From Fibrobacter sp. UBA7003 (GTDB lineage: Bacteria; Fibrobacterota; Fibrobacteria; Fibrobacterales; Fibrobacteraceae): 64,000 nt of DNA. Numbering within the stretch: position 1 is the first letter of the stretch; each line of letters opens with the position of its first letter. Below are positions 41,596-54,900 of the stretch, one piece after another. The notes under the pieces were generated by a model. The model was not told where the DNA came from. It saw nothing but the letters and a program-made list of their open reading frames with translations, and ran no database searches. The stretch covers positions 62,001 through 126,000 of the forward strand of contig DJXN01000006.1 in NCBI GenBank assembly GCA_002449765.1, read 5' to 3'. A program made the translations under genes and the position numbers.

Positions 41596-41668
41596 GGGGT
41601 GTTTGTGGCTGGTCAAATAGCTTTCTTTATTATCTTTTTTCTTAAAAATAAGAACAGATTTTGTTCCT

Positions 41669-41806
41669 ATGAATGAATCGGATGTAAAAGTAAAAGGGCC
41701 TGGTCCCTATTCGATTGAGCGGTTGAAACCGCGATTTATGGTGGATGCCTTATCCATCGAAATACTGCTTTCAAAAAAGTTTAATAACAGGAGTACCAAA
41801 AGATGA
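41669..41806 (+). CDS. 45-residue ORF with a LEPR-XLL-like motif
   Basis: ATG 41669 to TGA 41804-41806. The centre reads YSIERLKPRFMVDALSIE, which lines up with YKIESLEPRLMMDAAIDY at the N-terminus of the giant protein 1.3 kb downstream. LEPR-XLL segments mark very large exported proteins, so this may be a detached or decayed export-signal peptide, or a regulator that mimics it. Its stop overlaps the ATG of the lipoprotein gene (ATGA), so the two are translationally coupled. A weak point is the lack of a ribosome site before 41669. Confidence 0.5.
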   Translation: MNESDVKVKGPGPYSIERLKPRFMVDALSIEILLSKKFNNRSTKR

Positions 41807-42909
41807 ACAAGTTCAAGACACTACTTTTCTTAGCCGTGTTTGGCGGAATAGGCCTTTGGGGCTGTGACGATTCGTCGTCGGCAAGTGAAGACAACAACGA
41901 AACATCCGCTGTTGAATCGTCTTCAAGTGTAAAGGACTCTGATTCCACTGAAGAATTGTCCTCTTCGATTGATAAGAAGTCGTCGGGAAACGAAACCAAA
42001 GACAAGTCTTCGAGTAGTGAGAATATGTCCAGCAGTTCCGCAAAAGAAACAAAGAATTCATCTGATTCCAAGAGCTCCAGTTCCGTAAAGTCAGGAGATT
42101 CTTCTAGCAGCAAGAAGGATACGTCCAGTTCGTCGGTGAATTCGTCTTCGAGCGAAAAACAAATTAGTAGTTCTTCCGTGAAGCAGTCTTCTTCATCGGT
42201 TGCTTCTAGTAGCAGCGAGTATAAGCCTTATAATCATATGAAAGCTTTTAATTCGGATAGCGTACTTACAGGGGCTTATAAACAGTTTACTTATGAAGGA
42301 AGGTCTTACTATTATCTAACAATCAATGGTACAAATCAAAATGATGAAGCTGCGTCTGTCACAGTTATGGCAGAAAACCTGAATGTTGGCGAAATGGTTG
42401 ATGGCGATAAGGACCAAAATAACGATTCCAAGATAGAACGGTATTGTTATGACAATGATACGACGAATTGCCAGAAATATGGCGGACTCTACCAGTGGGC
42501 AGAAGCGATGAAGTTGCCGAGCGAATGCAACACCAAGAGTTGTGCTGACTCTATTAAGCCAAACCATCAGGGGATTTGCCCTAATGGCTGGCGACTTTTG
42601 ACATATGATGATTTGTATGTAATTGTGCATGCTGATGGTAACAAAAATGGTGCTGCTGATATTAGAAGTACGAATTTTGGCGGCATGAATTTTAGTGGAT
42701 ATTCTTTGATGGGGGCTGGAGAGAATTGGAATAAAAAATTCAAAAGTTTGAAAGAACATACGTATTGGTTTTATCCAGAAGAATCAGATGAATACAAAAA
42801 TGAAGGTGCTTGGGCGGGTTCTCAAAGTCGAACTTCTACGACGGATGTCGGAAGATCTCAACAATATAAAACACAGGGCTTTTCTGCTCGTTGTGTAAAG
42901 GTTGAATAA
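41803..42909 (+). CDS. FISUMP-domain lipoprotein of the RTX locus
   Basis: 368 residues. Lipobox LWGC (Cys21), then one of the longest Ser/Lys-rich linkers in the window (about 22-145), then a FISUMP domain: YYYLTINGTNQNDEAASVTV, VMAENLNVGEMV, KYGGLYQWAEAMKLP, GICPNGWRLLTYDDL and the ending GFSARCVKVE. Ribosome site AGGAG eight bases upstream, inside the coupled micro-ORF. It ends 54 bp before the giant gene and probably shares its transcript; surface anchoring or display of the giant protein is a possible job. Confidence 0.85.
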   Translation: MNKFKTLLFLAVFGGIGLWGCDDSSSASEDNNETSAVESSSSVKDSDSTEELSSSIDKKSSGNETKDKSSSSENMSSSSAKETKNSSDSKSSSSVKSGDSSSSKKDTSSSSVNSSSSEKQISSSSVKQSSSSVASSSSEYKPYNHMKAFNSDSVLTGAYKQFTYEGRSYYYLTINGTNQNDEAASVTVMAENLNVGEMVDGDKDQNNDSKIERYCYDNDTTNCQKYGGLYQWAEAMKLPSECNTKSCADSIKPNHQGICPNGWRLLTYDDLYVIVHADGNKNGAADIRSTNFGGMNFSGYSLMGAGENWNKKFKSLKEHTYWFYPEESDEYKNEGAWAGSQSRTSTTDVGRSQQYKTQGFSARCVKVE

Positions 42910-42963
42910 TACTATCAAAAAAGCAATAATAAAGAATTGAACAATAAGCCAATTGGAGTCGAT

Positions 42964-45900
42964 ATGTCTAAAAAAATCAATAAGAAAAAAATTGCATCTA
43001 ATAATTATAAAATAGAATCGCTTGAGCCCCGTCTGATGATGGATGCTGCGATTGATTATGCGCAGTTTGTTGATAATTATGATCAAGTCGACTCGATTGT
43101 TGAAACTCAATTGGACAACCTGCAATCACCCGACTTGAGTGACCTTGGTATTGAAGGTGGAATTCAATCTATTAAGGATACTCTCGCTGATTTGGGTGGT
43201 GATGCTGAAACAGCGCTGAGTTCTCTGTATACTCAACTCACATCGAAACTCCAATTGTTGACTGAGGCTCAAGGTGTTCTAAAAGATGACCAAAATAATA
43301 TAGTTAGTGTTGATGCACAAACGCTGAAAAATACGCTGAATCAGCTTTTTGTTGAGGATTTTGAGCAGTTATCTGCATTGAATATTGCTTATGAGGCTAC
43401 TCAGAATGGCTTTAAGTTGACATATTCTCCCGAAGCAGAATTGATTGCTTTGCCTCAGGTGGGGTTGTCTATAGGCGGTTATATTTCTGGTGTGGGTTCC
43501 AATAATAATTTAGGAGCGAGCGCTAAACTTGACATTGTATTCGATTTATCTGACGCAGATGGTAATGGCCTGGTGGATTCTGTCGAACCCGCTTCTGTTG
43601 TTGTTCGCGATGTTAAAGCCATAATAGAGAATGTTGGTGGGACGGCAAAGTTTATGAACTTGTCTGTTTCGGAAATTGATGATTCCGATACTGACTTGTT
43701 GCTGAAATATAGTAGTAGTTCTACCGAAATTTCTTCGGCAGTTCATCTAGAATTCAATGTAGATACATCGAGTAATGATAATTTCCCTTTCGCATTTTTG
43801 GGCAATATAGGGGTAGATAAGGAACAAACGGGAGCCATTTCTGTTAGTGTGCCAGAAATGCAACTCAAAAATGATCCACAGTTTGAAATATTTTCTCTTG
43901 AAAAGGCTTTAAACACAATATCTTCTTCTTTCTCGACAATTCCTTTTATCCGAGATTTTGAATTTGGTTCAGAGGAAAACAAGAAAAAGATCGTTGAGTA
44001 TGTGGAAAATCTGCAAGAATACTGGGCCGATGTAGCACTTGCAATCAATGGCGCAATAAAAAACGTAGAAAACACTTCGAATTATTCGCTAGATTTGAAT
44101 AATGTTAAATCGTTCTTTGATATTATCCTTCCGAATGCCCAAACTGTTTTGTCTTCTGTACTTGGTAATCTGAAATTGGAAGATGCAAATGGGCAAGAAA
44201 TAAATTTCCTCGATAGTGTAACGGCTTCGTTGAATGCCGTGAATCTTTCCACAACAACTCCAACCAGTTTGTATCTCACTTTAAGTCCCAAAATTGAAAA
44301 TATTGCAGAATCACTCAATTTTGGTTTATTGGAGTTGAGCGGCTTGGATGTTGATTGCGCTCTGAGTGTGAAACTTGATGTTCGTGTGGATGCGAATGAT
44401 AATACGCTAATATTTGATGGCTTTAGTTTGGACAAGTTTAACCTGACTGTCTCGAAAGAAGGTATCGGAGACCCACTTTCCTTGGGGTTATTTAGTGCTA
44501 CCGTAGTAAATGGTAATTTTAAACTGGAAGTAAAGTACGATTCCAATAATGGGAGGGGTCTTGAAGCAGATCCGACTTTCACTGTTGAGTCTTTAATCTT
44601 GAAGAGCGGTGCCGTAGAAGTTGCAAAACTTCCGCAGAAAGAGAATGATGTTTATAGGTTTGGTTACGATTCCTTAACTGAAAACTGGATTGTCCCAGAT
44701 GAAATCAAGGCTTTTGCCTCACTTTCGGGTGAGACCCTCTCGCATCAAGTAGTTGCATATCTTCAATCTATGCAAACCGCCCTCCGCAAACAGCTGGAAG
44801 ATAATGTCAAGATGGATTTCTTGGGCGGTTCTGTCGGAGAGGTTGTGAATGTCATTGATAGGATAGATAAGGTTGTTTTTGGCTCCGATGAAAATGCAGA
44901 AGACGGCTTGCTAAAAGTCGTTGAAGGCAGTAAGTATATAGCAAATTTCTCTAGTGTCGAGGAATTCGTTCTTGTCTTCAATGAGGCTTGGGAAAGAGTG
45001 TTTGGCGAATCGAATGCCTGTAGCTTGTTCCTGTTAGGGGATAATTCTCCAAATCCCATAAGTATGTTGGTGTCGAGAAATCTTGCTACTAAGGAACTTG
45101 AAACTAGTTTGCCTGATGGAAAGCCTGAAAATTTTGAATTTGAAAACTTCAGATTGGTATTCAATTTACTCTTCACAGAAAGCAAAGATTTTGACTTGAA
45201 CCTTGCAAAATCGTTTGGTGAAGGATTTGCTAATGTTGTTACATACGGCAACGTGTCTGCGGGGTGTACTGCCGGAATTTCTTTTAGTCTAGATGTGAAT
45301 TTTGAATATCAGACGATAAATGACGGCTCTGATGGGAATATGGCTACCACATTAGGGGATATCTTAGGTTCAAGTTATACGGCGCTAAACGAATCTTATT
45401 GGTCGAATTCGTTTGATAAATTGAGCTTTAATGAAACAAGAACGGATGTAAAGCTAGACAATGCAACTACAAATTTTGCATTCACATTTAATATAGATGA
45501 CCAAATTGTAATGGTCCATAGTGGTGCAATTGATACATCTATTTTTAAGTGTGTCGAAAAGGCTCAAGATAAGGAAAACGAGTTTGTTTCTTCGACAGCA
45601 ACAAGTTTGCCGAAGATTGAGTACAATGAAAATATTAAGAAGCTCATCATCACATCAGATAATAAGTTTGACATTGAGAGTTCCGGCAATGCAGACGCTT
45701 TTAGTGAACTTAAATTGGTCAATACCGTGCAGCAAACATGTTTTGCAGCATCTTTTGGTGCAGATAGCACGCTTACTTTAACTTTGTGCGGTGTGGGGAA
45801 TGTGACCAATGTCGAGATAAATCTCAATAAGAATAAGATATTGGATTTCGCTTCGGATCTTAAAAACAAGGGTATGTCCGATACGGATGATTGGGAAAAA

Positions 45901-48900
45901 TGCTTGGATAAGTATTTGTCCCTGCAAAAATCGGAAGAAGACCAGTTTGGTCTGAACGATGTGTTGTCAATAGGATCTTTGGAAAACGGTCGTTCCATTA
46001 AGAACACCTATGGATTGTATGTTGTTGACATTAATGAAAGTACGGGCGAAATTTTATTCGGATGTGATCCTTCTCTAATAAAAGGATATAAAACAAAAAG
46101 AGATGGAAATGAAATTAAAATAGATTGCCCTTATTATACGCTTGAATCAAATTTCGGGTTCAAGTACATGCGTATGTCTGGCGTACTTAATGCATCTGGG
46201 GCAATAGGAAGCCAAAAAGGTGTTTTGATAGAAAAATACTCTGAGAGTTTGGGTTATGTAAGTGAATATATAGACTTGAGCTCTGTTTCGTCAATTACGG
46301 GTCTTCAATCTTTACTGGATTCTTTTGCCGGAGGCGTATTTGTTGCAAAGGAAATTGAAGTTGGTGAAGGCATTTATGAGATTGGTGTTGGATTAACGGA
46401 TTCTCGTCATGTTGATTATTGGCAGGATCTTAGTAAGTTGGAAAATGATGCCTATGTTTCTGAAATTTATAGGGTTACTGTTTCGGATGATTTTTTAACG
46501 GTCAATGTCGGTAATGATAGCGTTCATATTGATACAAAAAATTGTTCAGACTTAAATGATCTTTCCCGTACAATTAAGGATTCGCTGGATATCAATACAA
46601 TTCAAGGTGTAAAGTCAGTTGTTGCTCAAAATAATCGGATAGTTTTCACGGCTGATGAAAATACTTCTTTAAGTTGGTCTGACTATTCACATCAATTATC
46701 ATCTTTGGGCTCAGGTGATTTTAAAATAAGCGGTTCTTCCGCTCAGATAGATTTTGAAAGCTTGAATTTTGATGCGAATACAACCGTTCAGACCTTTGTT
46801 AGTTCAATTAACGCTCAATTGAGTGGGACGGGTGTATATCTGTGTTATTCAGAAACAGATCCAGGATCGCATGCTACTACATACTGGGACCATTTTGAAT
46901 TCCGGTCAAATAGTCCCTTCTCCCTTGAAAACGTCGGCGCAAGTAAAATCCTCGAAAAGCTTGGCTTCTCGGCACTAAATGCAAGTAAGTGTGGAGATAG
47001 TGATTATCGTATCGTAGGTAGGACTTTGCTTGGTGTCGACTGGTCTAAATTGTTCAATTTTACAGAAAATACCCAGGTGGTCTTATCAGCAGATTTGACT
47101 TTCTCTATAGAAAAAGATGTAAAGGTGGGCAATACGGCACCGAGCCTGGATCAGCAAAATAATACCCGAACGATTACGCTAGAAACACCTGTGCAAAAGA
47201 ATGTTTTTGCTGTGGGCGGTTTTATAAAAAATGGAGATGAATATTTCAAAATTCTTGAATTAAAAGCATACAGCGATGACGAAAACTTAATAGATAGAGT
47301 TGTGGTATCTAATGTAGCCGTAGTAGTATCCGAGAACATAGCCTCTTCTGCTACATGGATTGCTAATTCTACATTGAAATATGTGGCGGCTATTGATGCC
47401 ACATTCGGTTTTGTAGATGTTAATCTTGTTGCCTCTGGTAGCGTTTCTGCAAATGTGAAATTTGTTGGTCAAAAAAATGCCGACTCCGAGACATTGAAGG
47501 AAAACGACTCGTTCCTGAGCAATTGGAACTTCTCTTTAGATTGCGATGATGATGATGTAGGAGGACTGTTTGGTGTTAAGGGCGTAATTAGCGGTCTTGG
47601 ATCCACTCCGATTTATCTTGGCGATAACTCGGTCTCTTTGAAACTTGAAGATAATCTGCCTAAAATTGACTGTAATTTTAACAATCTAGAAAATGCGATT
47701 ACGAATAACTTTGCCAATTTGTCAAATTTCTCGGTGCAAGATGTCTATGCCTTGCTTGAAGGTCTTGTTCAAAGGTTGACTGCAGTTGCGCTAAATAGCG
47801 ACGTGAAAATCCCTGTGATAAACAAGTCTGTGGGGGATTTGGTGAATGTTGCTAACGACATTCGTGATATCGTTAGCAAACTTCGTAAAGATAATATTGT
47901 GAGCCTTCAGGGGTTAAGCAATCGATTGACAAAATATCTGGAAGATGCTGGATTGGTTGCTGCCCAAAATATTGATGCCGATGCGTCTATTTTCGGAATA
48001 GATGTCGTTGACGGTTCCGTTGTATTTGACTTTAATATCAGCAAGGGTTTCAGTGCGGTCCATAAGTTTAACTTCGGCGGCTCAGGTGGGGGAATTAGTG
48101 GTAATGCTGATTTAAAGGTTGAGGGTGATTTTTGGTTCAGTTTGTCTGCTGAAATGTCTGTAGGCAGTTCCTTTGATTTTATCTTGAAAGATGCTATTCA
48201 GTTTGGTGCGAATATCAATATCGTAGGTCAAAAGCTTTCGTTCAATTTGGGTATCGATGGCGATGGTCAAACAAAAGGCTTTGATGCCTTGCTCAAGAAT
48301 TTGATTACAGTTGGTTCGGATAAGGGCGATTCGTTTGTTGTCGGTAAGGCCGCTTTCGTTGGAACTTTTGGACAAGAAGATTTATCACTGCTTGATTGGG
48401 AACTTCTTGATGAAAATGATGATTCTTTGCCGATACCCTTTGAATTTGCTGTTCCAATGTCAATTTTCGGCAATCTGCCTATCAGTGTATGTGGCTATGA
48501 ATTAGGTAGCATCAAGTTCGGTAAATGGAATGGAAATGGGGTTGTTTGCGGAAATGATGTAGATTATGTTGTTGGACAAGCACTTTCTGATATATCGGCT
48601 TGGTTAGATACACGAGTGATTTCTGCTGATTCTTCTGTAAATATTGTTGCGGAAAAAACAGCTAGTGGTACCGCGGCGTCTTCTATGAATATAAAACTGA
48701 TTTTGGAAGACGCGTCTGCGGTAGATGCTGGCGATTTAGTGGTTGATTTTAGTGAGGTCTATAAGAGAATAGAAGACCTTGCCGAAGGAAATCTTGATTG
48801 GTTTGACAAGATAAAACTGGCTGTGACCGGCCTAAATAATTTACTAGATTCGCTGGAATCCAGTATCAATAGCGGCATGATGAGCAACATCAAGGATGTA

Positions 48901-51900
48901 CCTGTCGTGGGCAATGCCATGAGCGGTGGCGTTGATTTCTTGAGCAAGCTAAAGCAACAGATTCTTGAACCTTTCTCGAATTTTGTGTATGAATCTACTG
49001 GCATGACTGCTGAGATGGTTGCGCAGAAATTCAATGATCTTTTCGGTTTCTATGCGCAATTGACTTCGGATTCTGCACTCTTGACAAAGCTGTCAAATGA
49101 TAACGAATGGCATAAAGAGGGCAATGGAGTTTATTATAAGCAGGGCTCAGACTTTGCCGAATGGTTCTTTACGCTGGGTGGAACCTACGCCTTTGGTAGT
49201 GATATCGGACTCGATCTTGGGTTCCCCGGTCTTGGGTTGGAAACTGATGCCGGTATTGACTTAAGCCTAGAATGGAAACTAAATTTTGGTATGAAGGTCT
49301 CTAAGGACGGAGGTTTTGAATTCCTTTTCTCGGATAAGGACGATGTTCAGGTTAGCGTAATTGCTAATATGACTGGTGAAGTCATTGGTAAAATGGCAGG
49401 ACTTGGACTCAAACTGAAACTAGACGATGTAAAAAATAGGGGTGGAAGTTCAAACAGTGCCGCAGAAGGACTAGATAAAGGTGTAGCTCTTTCTTTCGGA
49501 ATAGATGTTGATAAAACTGAATCTGCGGCGTATGCAAGCGGTCCACAGTCCGTGAAATTGTCGGAAATAATGGGATCTCTCCCTAAGTTTGATTATACAG
49601 CCTCGGTCAATATGCTTGTAGGAATGACTGTCGGTATTGTTTCCGATGTCAAGGGGGCTGACGCCCCAAAATTCCCGAATGTTGAGGGGGATTTTGAATT
49701 TGTATGGACCAAAACGGGTATCAAGGTTCTTGGATTTAATAATTTCAAATTAGATATGGGGTCGTTTATTAGCGGGGTACTCGGACCAATTGTATCGAAA
49801 ATACAAAAGGTTGTTGAACCGCTTAAACCATTAATTGATTTCTTGACAACGCCGTTCCCGGTGCTTGATGACCTTGGCATTGAAATTACTCCTCTTAGCC
49901 TTGCAAAGGAATTCAGCAAGGGTAAATTTGATGACAGCATGGTGTATGCTATTAAAGACCTTATTGCTTTAAGTGAAAAGGTTGCCGCCTTTGGCAATAA
50001 AGATTTGAAAATTAGTATAGGAAGCATGTCTTTAATAGGAGGCTTGGGGGAAGATTCTGAAGCTGTAAATGATTTTGTAAAAGGAAATGTTTCTGCATCT
50101 GATTTTGGAAAGTTGCTTGATGATGATAGTAATGGATATTTGCCAACATTAGATAATGTAAGGGGTGATGCGTCTTCGGCCCTTTCTGGTAACGGTTTGC
50201 AGGTCGGAGATGGTTCCTGGAAATTTATCTGGGATGAACCGACTAATATCTTTAAACTGTTGCTTGGTCAGGACATTGATTTGGTCCATTATGATATGCC
50301 CAAGCTCAGTTTTGACTTTGACTGGGATACTTTCATTCGTATTTGGGCACCGCTCGGCGTTCGTCTAGGAGTCAGTTTCAATGCTAGTATAGACCTTGCT
50401 TTTGGCTATGACACTCTTGGTATTCGCCAGTGGGTAGGCAGTGACTATAAGGACTATAGTCGATTGTTAAATGGTTTCTACGTAGATGACCTTGATGAAA
50501 AGGGTAATGATAAAAATGAGCTCTCTTTCTATGGTGGGTTAAAAGCCTCTGCCGAACTGAATGCTGGCGTTAGTGCCGGTGTTGGCGGCGGTGTAGGCAT
50601 CAATGTCGGGTTTAATCTTTTTGATCCGAACAAGGATGGGAAACTTCGCCTGAACGAAATTGAACGCGTGTTCAAGGAAGAAGGCCTTTTTGGCATGTTC
50701 GATGTAAATGGAGCCATTACAGCCAAGTTGTATGCCTACCTTGATTTACTGTTCTATACCAAGAAATGGAACATTACGGATGACATAACGCTGTTTGAAT
50801 TTAATTATGAACATCATTTAAGCCCGGTAATGATTTCCAAGTCGGGCGACGATGTCGTTGCGAATATTGGTTCTAATGCGTCGAGTCGTGTAGCGACCAA
50901 TGATTTGAATAAAACTTTGGATGATGGCGATGAAATACTAGAATTAGATGTTAATGGTAGCGAAGTCTTTGATAAATATAGGCATTCAGAAAAGGTTGAT
51001 GGAAAGCTTATCATCAATGCTGAAAAGGGAAATGATAAGATATATATTAAGTTAGCCAAAGAAGATGGTGTTGAAGCAGCAGATTTTGATATCGAAATCA
51101 ATGGCGGTGATGGTGACGACTACATAGACCTTTCTGGATTGCAAATGGCAAGTAATCGCACCGTATTTATATGGGGTGGTGCCGGCAACGACACTATCAT
51201 CGGTGCTGATGGCTTGAACATAATTTTTGGCGATATTGGGACAGTTCGCAAGGATGACGATAAATATATTATTGAAGCGAATGTTGACCCTGGTGTTGCC
51301 GGGAACGATATAATTTTAGGGGGCTCCAAGAAGGATATTATCTTCGGTGGCGCCGGAGATGACCAAATTGATGGCGGTGCTGGCGCTGATTTTATTTTCG
51401 GCGATGGTGGCCGTTACGATGAAACGGGCTCCATTCCCCAAATTGATAGGACCGATATCAGCCTCGATGGGGGCAAGGATACGCTCATTGGCGGAGATGA
51501 CGATGATGTGATTTACGGTGGTGGGGGTGACGACCATGTTGATGGCGGTGCCGGGAATGATGAAATTTATGGCGAAAGAGGCCATGACCGCATTCTCGGT
51601 GGTTCGGGCAACGACACCATCCATGGTGGCGAGGGCATGGATATTGTCTTCGGTGACAGGATAAATAGTACCCCGATGGACCTTGCTGCGCCCTTTGCCG
51701 TTGACATGTCTGCTGATAAAAAGACTGCTGCATTCAGTCAGGAATTTATTGATGCTCAGTTCAAGAACGGAACGTCAGCTTCTGAGGATGAGTTTAAGAT
51801 AAAGTTAGTTGACGAATTGAATAATCCAGTAAAATATGCCCAAGAAATTAAAGCGGCTATAAACGATGATAATAATGATGATTTTGCTGATTATTCTTCC

Positions 51901-54900
51901 GATTTAAAAACGAATGGTTCTGATACAATCTACGGCGATGACGGTAATGACCTGCTCTTCGGTGATGATGGTGCTGATAACACTGATGGCGGAGCCGATA
52001 AGATTTACGGTGGCATAGGCAATGACATTATCGACGGCGATGGCGGAAACGATACCATCAGCGGCGGCATTGACAACGACTTGATTTATGGCGGTGCCGA
52101 TGACGATATCATTGACGGTGGTGCCGGCAACGATATGCTGTACGGCGATAACGGCGTAAGGGATTATGTAGTTAAGGCGGATAGCAAAACTGTTGATGCG
52201 GACAAGGTGGATAATGCGAATGGGACCGACAAAATCGTTTTCGGCGATAATCTTGGCTTGCATGGCGAATTATATGCCAATGCAAAGGTAAAACCCAATG
52301 CCAATGGGGGTAATGACAAAATAACTACTGGTCCGGGTATGGACTTTGTGGACGGTCAGGGCGGTAGCGACGTTGTTACTGTGAACCTGATGGGTGAAAG
52401 TTCTGTCGGTTATGCAAATGTGACTGACTCGGGAATAGACGGTTCCGATACGCTTGTTGTTGAAGGGACTGAGTCGGACGATAATTTGCTTGTGCGCAGA
52501 AACAAGAAAACACAAGGTGAACCGGGCGATTTAGGCTTTGTCGCCATGCTTCCCACGGAACCGGATCCTAATAATCTTTCGCTCAATACGAACATTGAAC
52601 GAGTGAACTTTACCTCTGCAATAGAGACCCTCAACTTGAATGCCAATGGTGGTAATGATACTGTTGCTGTCGATGGTACTGCAAGTACGACCAATATCAA
52701 TGGCGGTGCAGGCAACGATACTGTTTTGGTTGGACAACTCTACAATTCGGAACGCGATAACCAAACCCCAGCTTCAATCCAACCTGTTGATGTCTTCCGA
52801 ACCCAACAAACCAACGAAGAGAAATACTTGAGCGATGGTGTTTCTAAGAATACCACATTGAATGTGGATGGTGACATTGGAGACGATACCTTCGCGGCCT
52901 TGAACAATGCCGGTTCGCTTAACATGTCCGGTGGCAAGGGTGATGACAAGTTCTCTGTTTATGGCTTCCAAGATAAAAACGACAAAACCATCGTGCGGGG
53001 AGCCATGTCAATTGATGGAGGGCTTGGAAACGACTCCATGTTTGTCCGTGGCACGAACGGCGATGATACGGTGATTGTAAGTAAAGATGGCATGCTTAGC
53101 GACATTGTGAGCGTAAAGGCAAGCGGTGTCGAATCGACAACATTCGATGCTGCCGCTGGAGACGACCTTTTCAATGTCATTGGCAACAATAAGGGTGAAA
53201 TCACGAACCTGAATGGCGGCAAGGGCAACGATACCTTCAGCATGGGTGGCCTAGATGCAGACCATACGCTTCGTAGTTCCAATACCGATGGGCAAAGTTG
53301 CGATATCAAGTATGAATTGCTGGATAGTGAAAATAAGGTCCTGGAAAGCAAGACGGAATCTTATACACTCTACGACACTTCGAGTGAACCAGTCGTATTC
53401 GTGTCCAGCGAGGAACATTCGATTGTGATTCCTGAAATTACGCTGAGTGAAGTTAATAATGGCGTAGGAGTTGCATTCTTCTATGTGCATTACTCTGGCG
53501 ACTTGTTGAACGGACAAAGTGTTGGGACGGTGAAGGTGAACCTTTCTGCTCCGATGCTTTCTGCCAAGGCTCTCAAGAGCGGCGCTCGCGAAATAATGCT
53601 TGCCGAAGTATCTGGTTCCGATACAGATTTCAGTAGCAATTGGAATCTCTGCTCTACACTCCCCGTAGAATTGAATTCTTCCAAGAAATTTGCAAAGATT
53701 GCTGTATGCCTTTTTGCTGATGCTCTCAAAGAATCGGAATCGCTCAAGTCTATCACGATTTCTAGTGAATGCGATAACGTCGCGTTGACAAAGTCCGTAT
53801 CCTCGCTCCCCATAAAGATTAGTGCGGATGGTGCTGTAAGTCGTTCGGCAGATGGACTTCTTGCCGAAGCGGAAGAATTTGTTGTGTCGGGAAACTCTGT
53901 GCAACTTGGCAATGTTGCAAATGGTCTTGACCCGATGTCTAATATTTCCGCCTATATTGTTGGTGCACGCGGCTTTTTGACTCAACAGACGAAGTCTGCG
54001 TTTGACGCAGCAAGTGACAAGACAAACCTGTACTGTGTAGAGAATGGCGTATTATATTTAGATTCCGCTTTGACGAAAAAGAATCTAATTGTCCTCTATC
54101 GTGCAAGCAGCTTACGAATAGACGGTTCCAAGGCTCATTTGGTCTATGACGATGTTGACGTCTCCAAAATCAAGGTAGAATACAAGGCTGAAGGTTCTAC
54201 GACTGCTTCGGAAATCCTTGCCAGGGGTGCAGCGGAAGTCGAAGGTGTCACTTATGTCGCTGGTGTCGAGTACGAATTGCAAGGCGATACAATTGTCTTC
54301 TACAATTCGATAAACGGAAGAATGATGACCTTGCACGGGGAACTGACCATTTCTCCCAGAAATAATGGCGAAACGGATGTGTTCTTGCCCCCGGAATCAG
54401 ATATGCCTGCAAGTGTTCCTTCTATTGTCGATACGGCACCGAGCATACACATCGAGGATCATTCTACAATCCTTGCGGAATCTGGTTCGCTTAGTTCTGT
54501 CGAGTATACCGTTTCCTTCTGGGGAAACTTCGATGGCCGTAGTTCCGTAAAGGTAAGGATTAGTGTTCTTGATGCGGTCAGTTCTGTCAACCAGGACGGC
54601 ACCTACAACTTGACGAAGGAAATGCAGTTTGTCGATGCAAACGGAAATGTGGATCCTGCGACAAATGGTGAATATATTGAACTTACGTTTACCCCTGAAA
54701 ATGCAAATCAGGCGCAGACGGTAAGGCTCCGCGCCAAGACCGACACCGTATCCGAGGAATATGGCTTCGTGACGGTCCACAAGACAGAAAAGAACCTGGT
54801 TGATGATATTGACGGTGCCGTTTATGCGTTCGGTATGGGGCAAAGCGTTGAACTGGATACGGATAACCCCTCGATGCTTTCGTATGCGCATAAGGTTAAC

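Noticed and set aside
41488..41676. 62-codon ORF across the G-rich leader
   Set aside because: Begins with TTG at the CRP site, ignores the hairpin, has no ribosome site; the overlapping micro-ORF at 41669 is better supported.
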